In this document: positions 10,649 to 21,910 of the stretch, in pieces
How positions within the stretch are numbered: the first letter of the stretch is position 1
How the letters are laid out: each line of letters opens with the position of its first letter
NCBI GenBank assembly: GCA_021397845.1
Contig: CM038047.1
Span: 126,462,112 to 126,526,111, forward strand
Source: Areca catechu
Lineage: Eukaryota > Streptophyta > Magnoliopsida > Arecales > Arecaceae
DNA length: 64,000 nucleotides
Direction: 5' to 3'
Position numbers and translations under genes: made by a program
The notes under the pieces: model-generated
The model's input: the letters and a program-made list of their open reading frames with translations, nothing else
What the model was told of the DNA's origin: nothing
The model's database searches: none

Positions 10649-13336
10649 GTTTTTTTGGGAACTCAAAAACCTAAGGGCTTCATGGTCTGAAAATAAAACA
10701 AATTCTTGCGGTAGGAGATAATGCCTCCAATACCTTAATGCTTGCACTACCGCATAGAGCTCCCGATCATATGTGGAGTATTTTTTCCTGGCTTCATTCA
10801 ATTTCTCACTAAAGAATGCTACGGGATGGTTCTCTTGACTCAGAACTCCACCAATACCTACTCCCGAAGCATCGCATGCTACTTCAAAGACCTTAGAAAA
10901 ATCGGGTAGTCTTAAGACTGGTGCTTGGGTCATCTTATCTTTGATGTGAAGGAAGGCCTTATCAGCTGACTTCGTCCATTCAAAGTGGCCCTTCCTAATA
11001 CAATCCGTGATAGGAGCAACTATGGTGCTAAACCCTCTAATAAATCTTCGATAAAATGTAGCGAGGCCATGAAAACTTCTTACTTCATGAATATTATTGG
11101 GTGTTGGCCACTCTACAATTGCCTTAACCTTCTTAGGGTCAGCGGATACTCCTTCAGGGGTCACAACAAATCCTAGGAAGATAACTCTAGTAGTTATGAA
11201 AGCACATTTCTTTAGATTGGCATAGAGGTTATCTTTCCTAAGTGCTAAACATACCTGCCTCAGATGTTGTTGATGATCTTCTCTAGTCCTACTATAGATA
11301 AGTATGTCGTCAAAGTAAACGACAACAAATTTTCCAATAAAGGCTCGTAGGACTTGGTTCATGATTCTCATAAAAGTGCTAGGGGCGTTTGATAACCCAA
11401 AAGGCATGACTACCCATTCAAATAACCCATCCTTAGTTTTAAAGGCAGTCTTCCATTCATCCCCTGGTCTGATCCTAACTTGGTGATAGCCGCTCTTCAG
11501 GTCAATCTTAGAAAATATAGTTGCACCGGCCATCATATCTAACATATCATCCAAGCGGGGGATGGGAAACCTATACTTCACTGTGATTTTATTTATGGCA
11601 CGACTATCAACACACATTCTCCATGTGCCATCTTTCTTAGGGGTAAGTAAGGTTGGGACTGCGCATGGACTCAAACTCTCCCTAATGAATCCTTTCTTTA
11701 GGAGTTCTCCTACTTGACGTTGTAATTCTTGGTGCTCGGTAGGGTTCATTCTATAATGGGGAAGGTTCGGTAGGGTTGCTCCGGGGACTAAGTCTATCGC
11801 ATGTTGTATATCTCTAAGAGGTGGGAGTTGGTCGGGCAAGTCATCGGGGAACACGTCTTTGAACTCCTCTAGCACTTGACTGACTTCTTGAGGTTGTTCT
11901 TTTGAAAGAGGTTCTTGATGATCCTTAATGGTTAAAATCCAAACAGGTGACCCATTGCTAATTTCTTTCTCCATTTCTCTAGCAGTGATCACGTTTATCC
12001 CCTTTTTCTTATCACTCAATTGGCTTGATCCTCTCTTAATGGGGTTCTTAGGTGGAGAAGAATGGATTACAATCTTCTTTCCATTATGAGTAAACGAGCA
12101 TGAATTAGAACGACCATAGAGTGTTACGTCAAGATCGTACAACCATGGTCGGCCTAAAATTATGCTACTTACTCCCATTGGAAGTACATCACACCATACT
12201 TTCTCCAGGTAAGATTGGAACTGAATGGTTACTAGGCACCTAGACTTAATGGAAATCGTGGTTGAGTCTATCCAGGATACCTTATAGGGATTAGGATGGG
12301 GTACGGTGGGCAATCCTAGGTTTTTAACTGTGTTGGTGGATATGGCATTGACACAGCTACCGCTATCTAAAATGACTTTGCATACTTTCTCACCTATCTT
12401 AATGAATGTCTGTAGGATGCTAGTCCTACGCCAATCTTCTTGGGTTTTAGCTTGGGTGAGAATACACCTAACCACTCCTAACAGATCTTGATCTACCAGG
12501 ACTTTCTCATCCTCATACTCTTCAGCCAAGTTCTCATCTGCCTGGTATACTTCCTCCTCAAATTCACCTTGGGATTCTACGGCTTCCTCTTCTACTTCGC
12601 CTATGTGTAGGGCTCTATTAGGACAGTTGCTAGAATAGTGACCCACTTTGTTACACTTGAAACATGCATTTGGAGTTCTTTGGGTCTCAGGTGTTTTTCC
12701 CTTGTCATCTCTACGGGTCACAGGCACATTAGGATTGGGTCGGTTGAATCTAGGCTGATTGGATCCTGACTGCTGATAAGGTGCACTAGTCCTAGGGGCT
12801 TCGGGCCTACGATAGACTGGACCTCTATGGAATCTCTCAGCATCCCTAGCTATTTGATAGGCCAATTCTAGGTCATGTACCTCTCGCATGAACAATTCTC
12901 TTTGAATTTCTTCCCTCAGTCCGGCTCTAAATCTAGACAAGGTCACCGACTCAGATTCATCAACATTGCACCTCATAACGAATTCGTCAAACTTCGCTAT
13001 GTACTCTGCGACACTCCTATTTCCTTGAGTAAGTCTTTGCCATTGATCTAGGAGTCTTTGGTGGTAGGACATAGGAAGGTATTTCTCCCTAAGCCTAAGT
13101 TTCATAGCTCGCCAGGTCACTATGGGCACATCACCTCTCTGTCTAGTGAGTCTCTCAATGTTTCCCCAATATAACCTAGCTTGGCGCACAAGTTTAAGCT
13201 TTGCAAACTTACACTTGCGCTCTTCACTCATCTCAAACCAGTCAAAATACTGGTCCATCTCACCTTCCCAATCAATGTAGATCTTTGGATCTAAAATTCC
13301 ATCAAAGGTGGGAGCTTCTAGCCTAATGTTCTTCAT
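10646..13336 (-). CDS. Gag (C-part)-protease-RT-RNase H polyprotein of B
   Basis: 896 residues with every catalytic motif intact. Capsid lies at about 5-165, zinc knuckle CFKCNKVGHYSSNC at 225-238, protease DSGS at 324-327, RT at about 540-740 with YFDD at 674-677, and RNase H from about 818 (CDASG, DRELYAV, SDHEAL). The first Met shown is internal: the frame continues upstream, and the true N-terminus is in the overlapping frame 13333-13845. It ends early at an A7 run. It makes the particle core, cuts the precursor and reverse transcribes the RNA. Confidence 0.92.
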   Translation of the reverse strand: MKNIRLEAPTFDGILDPKIYIDWEGEMDQYFDWFEMSEERKCKFAKLKLVRQARLYWGNIERLTRQRGDVPIVTWRAMKLRLREKYLPMSYHQRLLDQWQRLTQGNRSVAEYIAKFDEFVMRCNVDESESVTLSRFRAGLREEIQRELFMREVHDLELAYQIARDAERFHRGPVYRRPEAPRTSAPYQQSGSNQPRFNRPNPNVPVTRRDDKGKTPETQRTPNACFKCNKVGHYSSNCPNRALHIGEVEEEAVESQGEFEEEVYQADENLAEEYEDEKVLVDQDLLGVVRCILTQAKTQEDWRRTSILQTFIKIGEKVCKVILDSGSCVNAISTNTVKNLGLPTVPHPNPYKVSWIDSTTISIKSRCLVTIQFQSYLEKVWCDVLPMGVSSIILGRPWLYDLDVTLYGRSNSCSFTHNGKKIVIHSSPPKNPIKRGSSQLSDKKKGINVITAREMEKEISNGSPVWILTIKDHQEPLSKEQPQEVSQVLEEFKDVFPDDLPDQLPPLRDIQHAIDLVPGATLPNLPHYRMNPTEHQELQRQVGELLKKGFIRESLSPCAVPTLLTPKKDGTWRMCVDSRAINKITVKYRFPIPRLDDMLDMMAGATIFSKIDLKSGYHQVRIRPGDEWKTAFKTKDGLFEWVVMPFGLSNAPSTFMRIMNQVLRAFIGKFVVVYFDDILIYSRTREDHQQHLRQVCLALRKDNLYANLKKCAFITTRVIFLGFVVTPEGVSADPKKVKAIVEWPTPNNIHEVRSFHGLATFYRRFIRGFSTIVAPITDCIRKGHFEWTKSADKAFLHIKDKMTQAPVLRLPDFSKVFEVACDASGVGIGGVLSQENHPVAFFSEKLNEARKKYSTYDRELYAVVQALRYWRHYLLPQEFVLFSDHEALRFLSSQKN

Positions 13337-13845
13337 GGTTCGGTCATCTTGATCAAAGTGAATTGGGGTGGGTCTCCTGACATTGGGTTCATAGTTAGGC
13401 TCATGATGAATCTCCTTGGGTTGGGCTCGATGGTTTGACCAAGGTGGGGTCCTCTAGGAATTGGATCATAAAACTGATCTTGGGGAGCTCTCCTAGGGTT
13501 TGTTTCGTAGAGAGGGTTTTGATATGGAATCCTTCTAGGGTTCAATGGGGTCTCGAGTTCAGGTACAAGACTTGGCTCAGGCTCAGTCTGGGCTTCATGA
13601 TTGCTTTCAGGGGTTCTAGCCTCTAACTGATCCAACCTAGTAGTGATGTGGGCTAACTGCTCATTCATGTCTTGGTTGGTTTGTGCCACATTCTGATTTG
13701 TTTGGGCCAATTGCTCAGTTAAACTCTTAGTCAGTTGGGCCACTTGATCATTTAGGCCTTTGATCAAATTCCCTAAGTTTTGGTCCATGGCTACACTTGA
13801 CTGGGCTTGGATTGGTGAATACGGTGTTCCTGCTTTAGTTGTCAT
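13333..13845 (-). CDS. Gag N-terminus of B
   Basis: Start chosen at ATG 13843-13845 (MTTKAGTPY), because T (MSSRNGVPY), F (MANRSRAPY) and C (MTTRSDTPH) begin the same way. The upstream codons are open but not conserved. The region is a Gln/Asn-rich likely coiled coil (DQVAQLTKSLTEQLAQTNQ) followed by repeated NPRR motifs. It is one frame away from the 896-residue ORF; the shift lies near the RRFIMS codons, about 13395-13420. Confidence 0.82.
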   Translation of the reverse strand: MTTKAGTPYSPIQAQSSVAMDQNLGNLIKGLNDQVAQLTKSLTEQLAQTNQNVAQTNQDMNEQLAHITTRLDQLEARTPESNHEAQTEPEPSLVPELETPLNPRRIPYQNPLYETNPRRAPQDQFYDPIPRGPHLGQTIEPNPRRFIMSLTMNPMSGDPPQFTLIKMTEP

Positions 13846-14916
13846 GCATGCAAATGGACTCAAGTTCGAGCTAAGGTTTCCTAGACCTAGAGCATAAATT
13901 AGAAGTCTAATTAAGTGAACCAACTAGCTAGTAGTACTTATGGTACTTAGCCAGGTAGGTGGAGGGGAGTGTAGGTCCCTGATTGCCAACCTTAGACACC
14001 AATCTGAGATTGGCCAGGTAGGCGGACCAAATCACAAGCCCTGATGCACCAATCCTAGACACCAAGCCAGTAAGCACACACCAATTAGCTGACACAGTTA
14101 ACTTGACCCTAACCTGAACCCAACTTGTTGGTGTCCCTAACCCACTAGGGCAATTAACGTTCTACTCAATTTTAATTAACGGGCTGGGATCGATATGCTG
14201 GTTAGTGATTTTTGGGCTAGGGACAGGTGATGAAACCCTGACCCTATGTCAAATTGATGCCCTTAATTTGATTTCTCATGAGATGAATGAAATGCAAAGG
14301 TGCTGCAGAAGTGTGTTGCAATTTGAAAGTGGTGTGGAAAACATGATGAAAAAAATGTCCAAAAATTCTGAAAAATTCACAAAGGATTCCTAACTTATAT
14401 GTTTAATGTAGATGAAAGGAATTTTAAAACTAAAATCTATACTAATCTAAGCAGATCCTACAAATGAAGATAAATAAAAAGGACAGAACATAACCCTAAT
14501 GACAGTATCGAACTGCAGAAATTTTTATTTTTTTTTATAATTTTTTTTTGATGATGAGATTTAATATGGTGATAACTGACTTAAAAAGGAACAAGAAAAA
14601 AAATATTTCAATAAAAAATCAGTGACTTGCCTTTGGAGTTGCAGGCGGATTACAGTCAGCCTACAGAAAATACAGCAAGCAGAAAAACAGAACGTGCCCA
14701 ATGCAAAATTCACAAATGAAATCTAAGAAGTCCTTTGGCTTTCTTTTTCACGGGGCAATCACAATGGCACCCCGACACGCCTTAGGAGATCCCCGTGGAA
14801 TGGGAAGAGAGGGTGTTTAAACCCTACTTTCTCCTAAGACCGGACGGCCTGGTGACGCCCCCGATCTAAGTACTTCAAGGACTTAATGCTATGCAATCAG
14901 GAACTTATTCTACCAT
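13846..14916 (-). other. Leader of B, no gene
   Basis: Untranslated leader between PBS and gag. Its gag-proximal third is clearly homologous to the leaders of T and F (for example GGTCCGCCTACCTGGCC on the minus strand) and contains the conserved hairpin at 13999-14013. The PBS-proximal part is AT-rich. Confidence 0.75.
13999..14013 (-). promoter_or_regulatory. Conserved leader hairpin (B)
   Basis: Minus strand CCAATCTCAGATTGG: a stem CCAATC/GATTGG with a three-base loop, nearly a full palindrome. Counterparts are at 45486-45500 and 50644-50658 (T) and 55511-55525 (F). It is a candidate RNA packaging or dimer element. Confidence 0.5.
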
Positions 14917-14928
14917 GCTCTGATACCA
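14917..14928 (-). other. Primer-binding site of B
   Basis: Minus strand TGGTATCAGAGC, complementary to the 3' end of plant initiator tRNA-Met, four bases inside the 5' LTR. Confidence 0.93.
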
Positions 14929-14932
14929 AGAA

Positions 14933-15999
14933 TGATGCGGCAAGCATATGATTAATGTTTTGAATATGGTTTGTAGAGCAATGAAACCTAATTACACTAG
15001 CATTGTACTCATCATAATAAGACTTAAGGATTATAAGAAATTGGACTTTTACTTGATTAGACACAATCCTAAACTAAGAAGGAAGAAGATCTAGACAATA
15101 GGGGCTAATGATTGTGGACTTACCTTGATGAGCTTTCCAACCTTCTGTTGATTCATACCTTGAAACTACCAATGCTCAGAACTGAAGAATCTGGATAACA
15201 GAGATCAGAACCCTGGACTTGGGGCTTCAGCTTGTTTGTTCTTTGTTAAGGTGAACCCAGCCCACAACTCAAAGACTTCGAAGGACCCTGCAATGAAGAT
15301 CAAAGTTAAGGAAGAAGGATAGGAACATATAGAAGGGATGGAAGAATTGATGACTAAGAACAGAAATTTGAGTAGATCTGGCCGACTCCAATGCCTTCAC
15401 TTGAGCTTGGAAGATGCTTTGCTAGGGAAAAAGAATGGCTTTGGCATGGAGGAAGAGGATGGAAAACTTTCACATAAGAAAAAAAATACAAGACAACTTC
15501 TACTTCCAAAATTTCAACTTCAATTTTCATTCATTCCCCAAAATCAATCTCCTTTACAATGGGTGTCCAAGGCTTTTAATAGCCTCACAAAGCTAGCTTT
15601 TGAAATTTAAAAACTCCCCAAATCGAGGAGGATTACAAGGGGGGTTGGAGGATTTGGTGGAGAGTTTGGAGGGATGTGGGGGGGGTTGGAGGATTTGGTG
15701 GACTTGGAGGGATGTGGCCAACCTCCTTGAATTTGAATCTTCCTTGTTGGCGCCCAAAGGGTGATGAGGTGGCTGGTGAAGTGGCACCTGATGACGTGGC
15801 ATGGTGAGGTGGCCTTCTACTTGGATAAGAATGACATGTGGCGCCCAGTGGTCTAATTTGATGGTCCTTTTCTCTTGCTTGGTTGATGTGTCTTCTCTTC
15901 TTCATGTGGTCAAATTCTGGGGTCTAGAATTTGAGTCTTGTTGCTGGCTTTCATGGCTTGTTGGAGTGAAGTTTCTTTCGGCTTCTGGTGTCCACACCA
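14933..15999 (-). repeat. 5' LTR of B (1067 bp)
   Basis: Near-identical to 7912-8981 with a few substitutions and small indels (for example a missing 9-bp segment in the G-rich tract). Same termini. It is followed at 16000-16004 by the TSD CCCCT. Confidence 0.92.
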
Positions 16000-16366
16000 C
16001 CCCTTGTATTACAGGACTCAATAACTAAATTAACTAATAATTATAAGACTCAATACCAAATAATCAAAAGTCCCACTTGATAAATTGAAATCCAATTTGA
16101 TCGAAAGGCAAGACCTCATGCAACAAAAAAGAATAAATTTGGTAAGCAGGGTTTGGCCCAATAGTGCTTGAAACAACAAATAAATGGGGTTTTTATACAA
16201 ACCCTAATTAGTAAAAAGGAATAAACCTAACCTAGCCTATATAACAGAATTTAAAATAAAATATTTACAGTTGGTAAAATGGATTGGGTTCAGTGCTTTA
16301 TTCACAGGTGATCCACAAGGATGTGGGTTCAACCTGTCGATATTTTTGGCCCTGGTGTCCTCACCA
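16000..16366 (-). repeat. 3' LTR of C, part right of B
   Basis: Ends (minus-strand start) TGGTGAGGACACCA beside the polypurine tract AGGGAGAAT of C. No gene apart from the chromodomain frame of C running in to 16237. Confidence 0.65.
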
Positions 16367-16842
16367 ATTCTCCCTGGATGAGAAAAACACGACCCTGTCG
16401 AGTATGGATCATTGTCGCTATGATAGCACTCTAGTAAGTCTGGGTCAACTCTCTGCAAGTCCTCTCTGGTGATCCAAGAATTATTAGTTTCAGGTCATCC
16501 TTGCTAATGAACCAGATATCGCTGGTAATCATTACTCCGGGTAGCAATGATCTTGTCATCCAAGATCCACTCGATCTTGTCTCACCGGGCTGGTGGTATG
16601 GCAGGTGGACACACTTGGGTAGCTTCACTCCTGAGGACTAGATTAGGCCTAAATGGCTCACTAGGAATCAACGTTGGCTCCCTATACTCAATAAAGTCTG
16701 AAACGTTGAATATTGGACTAATGCCTAGTTCAGGTGGAAACTCAAGCACGTAAGCATTAGGTCAAATTCTCTTAATTACTTTGTATAGTCCACTACTACG
16801 GGTAATAAACTTTTTCATGGTTCCAGGTGGGAACCACTCAGG
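16237..16842 (-). pseudogene. Integrase C-terminus and chromodomain of C
   Basis: Decayed frame with PNAYVLEFPPELGIS, NVSDFIEYREP, then the chromodomain ILDDKIIATRSNDYQRYLV and NNSWITREDL. Stops lie after the GDFVMVKL codons, in VIKRI*PNAYV, before DKIEWILDD and twice in the LVH-QG-PET stretch. The end of the frame overlaps the LTR. It is retained although the catalytic core of integrase is gone, as in T. Confidence 0.75.
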
Positions 16843-17040
16843 TCATAGTTTAACCATAACAAAGTCTCCTTCATTGTATTCCTTGAGTCTTCTCTTAGAA
16901 TTACCCTTAGTTAATGTATGACATGTCGATGAAGATTTAGCATGAATTCCTAATAGATGCCATAGTGTTTTCCAAAAATAGGATGCAAATTGAATGTGCT
17001 TAAAGAACTTATGCAACCTACTAATTTCAACAAAATGCAA
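16843..17040 (-). pseudogene. Integrase remnant at the deletion junction of C
   Basis: 65 codons reading HIQFASYFWKTLWHLLGIHAK, which matches the integrase stretch just after the second catalytic Asp, then jumping to the C-terminal linker (RRLKEYNEGDFVMV). Both the upstream Asp residues and the Glu region are lost. T has the same join (IRFATYFWKTLWHLLGTHDK), with the same Ile and Ala changes next to it. This points to one ancestral rearrangement. Confidence 0.75.
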
Positions 17041-17586
17041 TCAGGTGGCTCTAGAAAGAGTGGAAACGTCAGGCTAGGGTAGGAAATAAGAAGTGAATTC
17101 GAGGCTAGCCTTATGGGGTAAGACATAAGAAAAGGGCTCATAGAACAATCCCTGACTAATGGGGTTGACCTTAAGATTTGGACACTAAATTATGTCCATA
17201 GGTAATAAAGAGTCAGCCTAATAAAAGGATGAATCAAGAATTTTAGGAAAGAGATACTCAATTGGGACTAGTGGGGTAAACTCTTCTTGAGGGTGTTGGT
17301 TTGGAAAAATCAAGTCCTCATTGATTACTTTAAGTTCATGAATTTCAGGACTAGGCTCTATGATTTGGCTCTCTTCTAATTTTTTCTCAGGCAATGTCTC
17401 AGCAGTAGGGTTAGGTTTCTCAAGGTTCTCTTTGTCTAATGGTCCTTCCAGTGTAGCTTCAGTTAGGGTACGATCAGGGTCAACTAACTCTAGTTCTATT
17501 CTATCTATTTTCTTAGTGGTCAAAATCCAGACTGTTAATTCTCCAGTGATCTCGTGTTCTAATTCTTTGGCATTAATTAGGTTCAT
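17041..17586 (-). pseudogene. Unrecognised replacement segment of C
   Basis: It occupies the place of RT, RNase H and the integrase core. The first 122 codons (17218-17586) are open and begin with the normal post-protease linker (ELTVWILTTKK). They then become acidic and Pro/Glu-rich: LPEKKLEESQIIEPSPEIHE and HPQEEFTPLVPIEYLFP. These align with T (LPEETLENNQLVGPSSEIQE, YPQEELIVLARAI). The rest (17041-17217) is hydrophobic with stops. No known domain is recognised; descent from an autonomous ORF was not found by eye. Confidence 0.6.
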
Positions 17587-17606
17587 TCTGGGTTCATTCT
17601 ATACCC

Positions 17607-17990
17607 TCATTTGGTATTGTCTTTGGGTGGGGTCGAGTTAATCATCGTTCTCTTCTCATGGTGTTTAAAAGAATACGAGTTAGATCGACCAAAGAGGGTT
17701 GCATCATTATCGTATAACCATGGTCTGCCTAATATGATACTACTAACCCCTATTGGAATCACATCACAACATACTTTCTCCTGGTAAGATTGAATTTGGA
17801 TTGGGACCTCGCATTGTAACCTAATAGGAATGGTTGTCGCATCAATCCAGGATACCTTATATGGTCCAGGAAGTGGTACTGTGGGTAAGCCTAAGCTCTT
17901 AACAGCATTTGTAGATATGGCGTTCACACAACTTTTACTATATATAATAATCTTTCACACTTTATCTCCTAGCTTAATAAAGGTCTGTAA
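17607..17990 (-). pseudogene. Aspartic protease of C
   Basis: Open from 17927 with the protease body: CVNAISTNAVKSLGLPTVP, YQEKVCCDVIPIGVSSIIL and GRPWLYDNDATLFGRSNS. The active-site stretch upstream is damaged: a stop separates it, and the DSGS motif is not intact. T has lost the protease altogether. Confidence 0.7.
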
Positions 17991-18049
17991 GACATTCATC
18001 CTTTGCCAGTCCTCATTCTTCTTGGTCTGAGCTACAATACACCTAACTA

Positions 18050-19278
18050 TACCTAGTAGGTCAAATGACTCTATGGGCTCTTCATCACCTTCATACTCTT
18101 TTACTAAATCTTCCTTAGCTTCATAAATTTCCTCTTAAATATCCTTAACATTTTCAAATTCTCTTCTTCACACTCACCTACATGTAAGGTCCTTACTGGG
18201 CAATTAGCAACAAAATGGCTTATTTTTCGATGCCTAAAATATACTGCGTTCTAGTTCCTATCTCTTTGGACTACAGGTGCCTTTCCTTTATCATCCCTGC
18301 GAGCTGGTTGAGAACTAGGTTGGGTCGGCTAGGTGGAAATTGATTAGGGATAGGACTAGTTCCAGGTGTATTAAACTTGTTTGACTCAGGCCTCTAGTTA
18401 ATAGGTCTTCTCTAAAAATGTTCACAATTCCTAGCAATCTGGTAAGCCTGTTCCAAATCATTACCTTCCCTTAAGAATAACTCTCTGTAGATATCTTCAT
18501 GTAAGCCAGCACTAAACCTTGTCATGGTGACAGCTACTGATTTTATGACGCTACACCTCATAACAAACTCATCAAATTTGGCTATATAGTTAGCCATAGA
18601 TTTATTTCCTTGAGTCAATTTTTTCCATTGATCTAACAATTTCTGTTCATATGAGAATGGTAGGTATTTTTTCCTAAGCTTTACCTTCATTGCTCTCCAT
18701 ATGCCTATAGGTAAGTAACCTCTTTGTCAATTCAGTCGCTCCACATTTCTCCAGTACAATCTAGCCTTTCGGACTAGCCTGAGCTTAGCAAATTTAAATT
18801 TTCTCTCATCCGGCATTTCGTACCATTCAAAGTACTGGTCCATATCACTCTCCCAATATGTATAGACCTTAGAATCTAAACTATCCTCAAATGTGGGTGT
18901 GTTTAATTGAATATTCCTAAGGATCCTTTCTTCTTGGTCATTCATATTAGGGGTATGGCGCCAAGGGTTTGGGTCAGGAATAATTTCTCTATTTTGGCCT
19001 CTACCTCTTGGATCTAGAGGAGTGAGTTGGCCTCTTGGAATTGGGGAAATGGGTCTAGGTGTCTCGGAGCTTTGACCTAGGGTAGTGAGTCTAAGTGTTT
19101 CAGGGTCTGAACGAGTTGCATTGGACTCCTCAGTGATACCTATTCTCTCATCCATCTAGTTTAGCCTAGTACTAAGTTGCCTAAATTGCTCAATGAACCC
19201 AGCCACCATGTTGGGGTCCATGGATGAATTGGGTTGGGTTTGAGTAGGCTGATGGGGTGTGTCTGATCTAGTGGTCAT
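18050..19278 (-). pseudogene. gag of C
   Basis: Start ATG 19276-19278 (MTTRSDTPH) by homology with B. A TAG just before 19155 and further stops break it. The capsid is recognisable in two pieces: 18727-19155 (NIQLNTPTFEDSLDSKVY, KARLYWRNVERLN) and 18412-18690 (KLRKKYLPFSYEQKLLDQW, FDEFVMRC, MTRFSAGL). The zinc knuckle is destroyed: the first two Cys read Tyr and His (YFRHRKISHFVANC). So C kept capsid longer than T but no longer encodes a working protein. Confidence 0.75.
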
Positions 19279-19968
19279 GCAATACTCACACATAGAACTC
19301 AACTCGGACAAGGGTTTCCTAGACCTAGAGCTCCAGTAGAGTGGATCAGCTCAAAATACAGTGAATTCAATAGTTTCCCTGTTCACTGGCAAAGTAAGAG
19401 GTGGGGTCGTGGGAGGCTCCCCTTACTATCGTAGGGTCCTAATTGAAAACCATGAAACCTCTTAGGGTGTTTGCCTTTGGACCTCTAGCCTTAGATACCA
19501 GATTCAAGTGATAATCAAAGGATTGGGTGAATTAGCTTACACATGATACTTGGAACCCAACCTATTGGTGTCCATAGCTCACTAGAGCAAATTAAGTCTA
19601 ATTAATTTTAATTAGGTTGGGCTCGGATACAAAGAAGGTTGTTGTGGGCCCAAGACAGGTGATGAGTTCCTGCCCTGATCTGAGATGGTAAATTATCCTT
19701 AAGATTCGGTTACTTGATGATGCACACACAATATGAAGCCCTAATATGCAATTAAATAATAAAATAATTAAAAATAGCAAAAAATAGGAATTAATTACTT
19801 TTTTATCTCAAAAATAAATTTCAGATCTGATTCGGTCTCGGGATATTACTCTTGGCTGTAGCTCATTACTCCTACGGGTGGTGACAGTATACTTGCATAT
19901 ACCTGCTCAGGAGGCATGATTTCCTTCCACCAGGAAATAGCAAATATATATATTTTTTTAAATCGATT
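19279..19968 (-). other. Leader of C, part left of D; no gene
   Basis: AT-rich leader continuing at 30642-30799 after D. It contains a stretch shared with the leader of F (GGTGGTGACAGTATACTTGC versus GGTCATGACAGTGTACTGG; CTCAGGAGGCATGA in both). The hairpin conserved in B, T and F is not preserved. Confidence 0.65.
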
Positions 19969-21575
19969 TGTTTCCCAGGTGGCTTCTAAGAGGGGGGTGA
20001 ATTGAGATTATGAAAACTATAGCAAGAATGTGCAATTTAAAGTCCTTTTAGTGTTGTGGTGAAATATGCAATGCAGAAGCAAGTAAATAAATGCAATGAA
20101 GTTAAACAAGCATAATCACAAGCACAAGGAATTTTGAGTGGTTCGGAGCAACCTGCTCTTACGTCCACTATCCAAGCATCACTTGGGATTTTCACTATAT
20201 CCCCTATCGGAATACAGTTTGAATGTTTTACCAGGCTCACAATACAAACCTATATACTTTGGTTTTACCGAGATCACCAAAGAAAACCCAAATTGGTCTT
20301 AACACAAGCTAACCAAGAACCAAAATCCTATTGGTTTTTAGAACCAGGCTCACCAAAGAAAACCCACTCTTGGTTTTATACCAGGATCACCAAGAAACCC
20401 AACTTAGGTTTTGAAAGGCTCACCTAAAACCCTTTAACACTCATTTAAGACACAGCCCCTTGCTATTCTTAGAGAGAAAATAAGATGAATCAAATGAATA
20501 AAGCAACTATACAACAAACCAAACTTGTTTGAGTGTTGCCAATGAAGATCAAACTGACGCCTAGATTTGAATGATCTTTAATGATCTTCAAGCTGCTTCT
20601 TTTCATCTTCAAAAAGTTGGATTCAAGGATGAAGATCAGTTGGTGAAGCTTTGAATCCTTTCTTAAATGCTTTTGAAGTGAGTTGGTGAAAGACTTAAAA
20701 ATTCTTCAACTTCTAAAGGATAATCAATGAATAAATCTTTCAAGAATTGTTTAAACCTTCATAAATACTCCCTTTTATAGTCTTAAATCAAAAATAGTAG
20801 TTGTAGGGCCTAGGAAACCAAAATAGAGCCGTTGGAGTGTTTTTGGAATTCAAAAATAAGATTCTGCAACTAGCCATTAGACTGCAAAAACCCGCTACTC
20901 GAGTCGACTCGAGATCCATGAGTTGGCTCGAAGTCTCAAACAACCCAAATAAAAATTCTGTGCAAGTCATCTCATTAGGGTTGAGTCAGTTCAAACTCTT
21001 AATCAATGAAAAATTAAATTTTGCTTGAGTTAGCTAGAAGTCACAGTCACCAACAAAACAAACTCTAGACGAGTCGGCTCTTCTGTGTATGAGTCGGCTC
21101 GAGGTCTCAGTCACCAAAAACATGAGTTCTTCATTGTGTCGGCTCAAGGTACTGAAACTCTAAATTTTTTGTGCCATGCCAGAATAGGAGTTGGCTCTTG
21201 ATCCATGAGTCGACTCTTACAAAAATTCTTTTTATGCTTCAAAACTTCTCCAAACTTCTTCAATTCAAGATTCCAGCAAGAGCAAGTCTTCCAAGAAGCT
21301 TCAAAGAGCATGATAAACAAGTTCTAACCTACTTACTCTCATTTTTACAATTTTAGAGCCCTTTTTATAGGATTACATACATGAAAGATTAGGGCTTTAC
21401 AACTTGAAGTAAATAAGAATTCATACAATGTTGGAATATCTTTCAACTAGATAGAAAACCAATTGATGTAAAGATAAAAAAATTTCCTGCACAACTTCTT
21501 GAGAAATTGAAAGAATTAGTAAAGCATACATGCTCCAATATTTTGTAATCATCAAAATCATTCCAGGGATCAACA
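19969..21575 (-). repeat. 3' LTR of D (1607 bp)
   Basis: Plus-strand start TGTTTCCCAGGTGG, end GGGATCAACA. Matches 28995-30636 throughout with many substitutions. Confidence 0.9.
20893..21230. repeat. TCGA-centred palindromes in LTR of D
   Basis: Repeated GAGTCGACTC-like palindromes, most decayed to GAGTCGGCTC or GAGTTGGCTC. The clearest is the 16-bp perfect palindrome CTCGAGTCGACTCGAG near 20897-20912. The right LTR has a matching set at about 29920-30285. Palindromic LTR repeats are a described Sirevirus feature; the sequence itself varies between families. Confidence 0.7.
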
Positions 21576-21910
21576 ATCTCCCCCTTTTGTTATGATGACA
21601 AAACACCGGGCATGAAAAGATTTAAAACACTTTATAATTACTTGTAATGATATGTTATGTACCATATTCACATGTATTAAAATGTATTCAAATTAGTATT
21701 ATCAAACAAAGTATCAGGTAGTCTCGGGATAATTTATCATTTGTATCATTTATGCACTATGTATCAAATTATCACAATACTAACTTTGCATTCAAAATAA
21801 GTTTTAATAAAAGCTTAACAAAAGCTCCCCCTTTCTCATATAACAATATTCTCTTCACATTTTCATGCTCAACTCATTTTTCATGCCCATCTCCCCCTTT
21901 TTTTCATCAA
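21576..21910 (-). other. Three polypurine tracts of D
   Basis: Minus-strand AAAAGGGGGAGAT directly at the LTR (about 21577-21590), AAAGGGGGAGC near 21822-21834 and AAAAAAAGGGGGAGATG near 21889-21907. The first is placed to prime plus-strand DNA synthesis; the extra copies fit the multiple tracts known in Sireviruses. Confidence 0.75.

Larger units (their letters stand above)
7912..15999 (-). mobile_element. Element B: complete Ty3/gypsy chromovirus
   Basis: 8088 bp with two LTRs (7912-8981 and 14933-15999) and a perfect TSD CCCCT at 7907-7911 and 16000-16004. The PBS for initiator tRNA-Met is at 14917-14928 and a polypurine tract abuts the 3' LTR. The LTRs differ at roughly eight sites by eye, so the insertion is recent. 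Coding order is gag-PR-RT-RH-IN-chromodomain. It is disabled by only a few one-base frameshifts and one stop. It is the best preserved autonomous-type chromovirus in the window and the likely kind of helper for T and C. Confidence 0.93.

Noticed and set aside
14917..14928. tRNA gene fragment
   Set aside because: Only the 12-base complement of the tRNA 3' end is present, in the primer-site position; no cloverleaf is possible.
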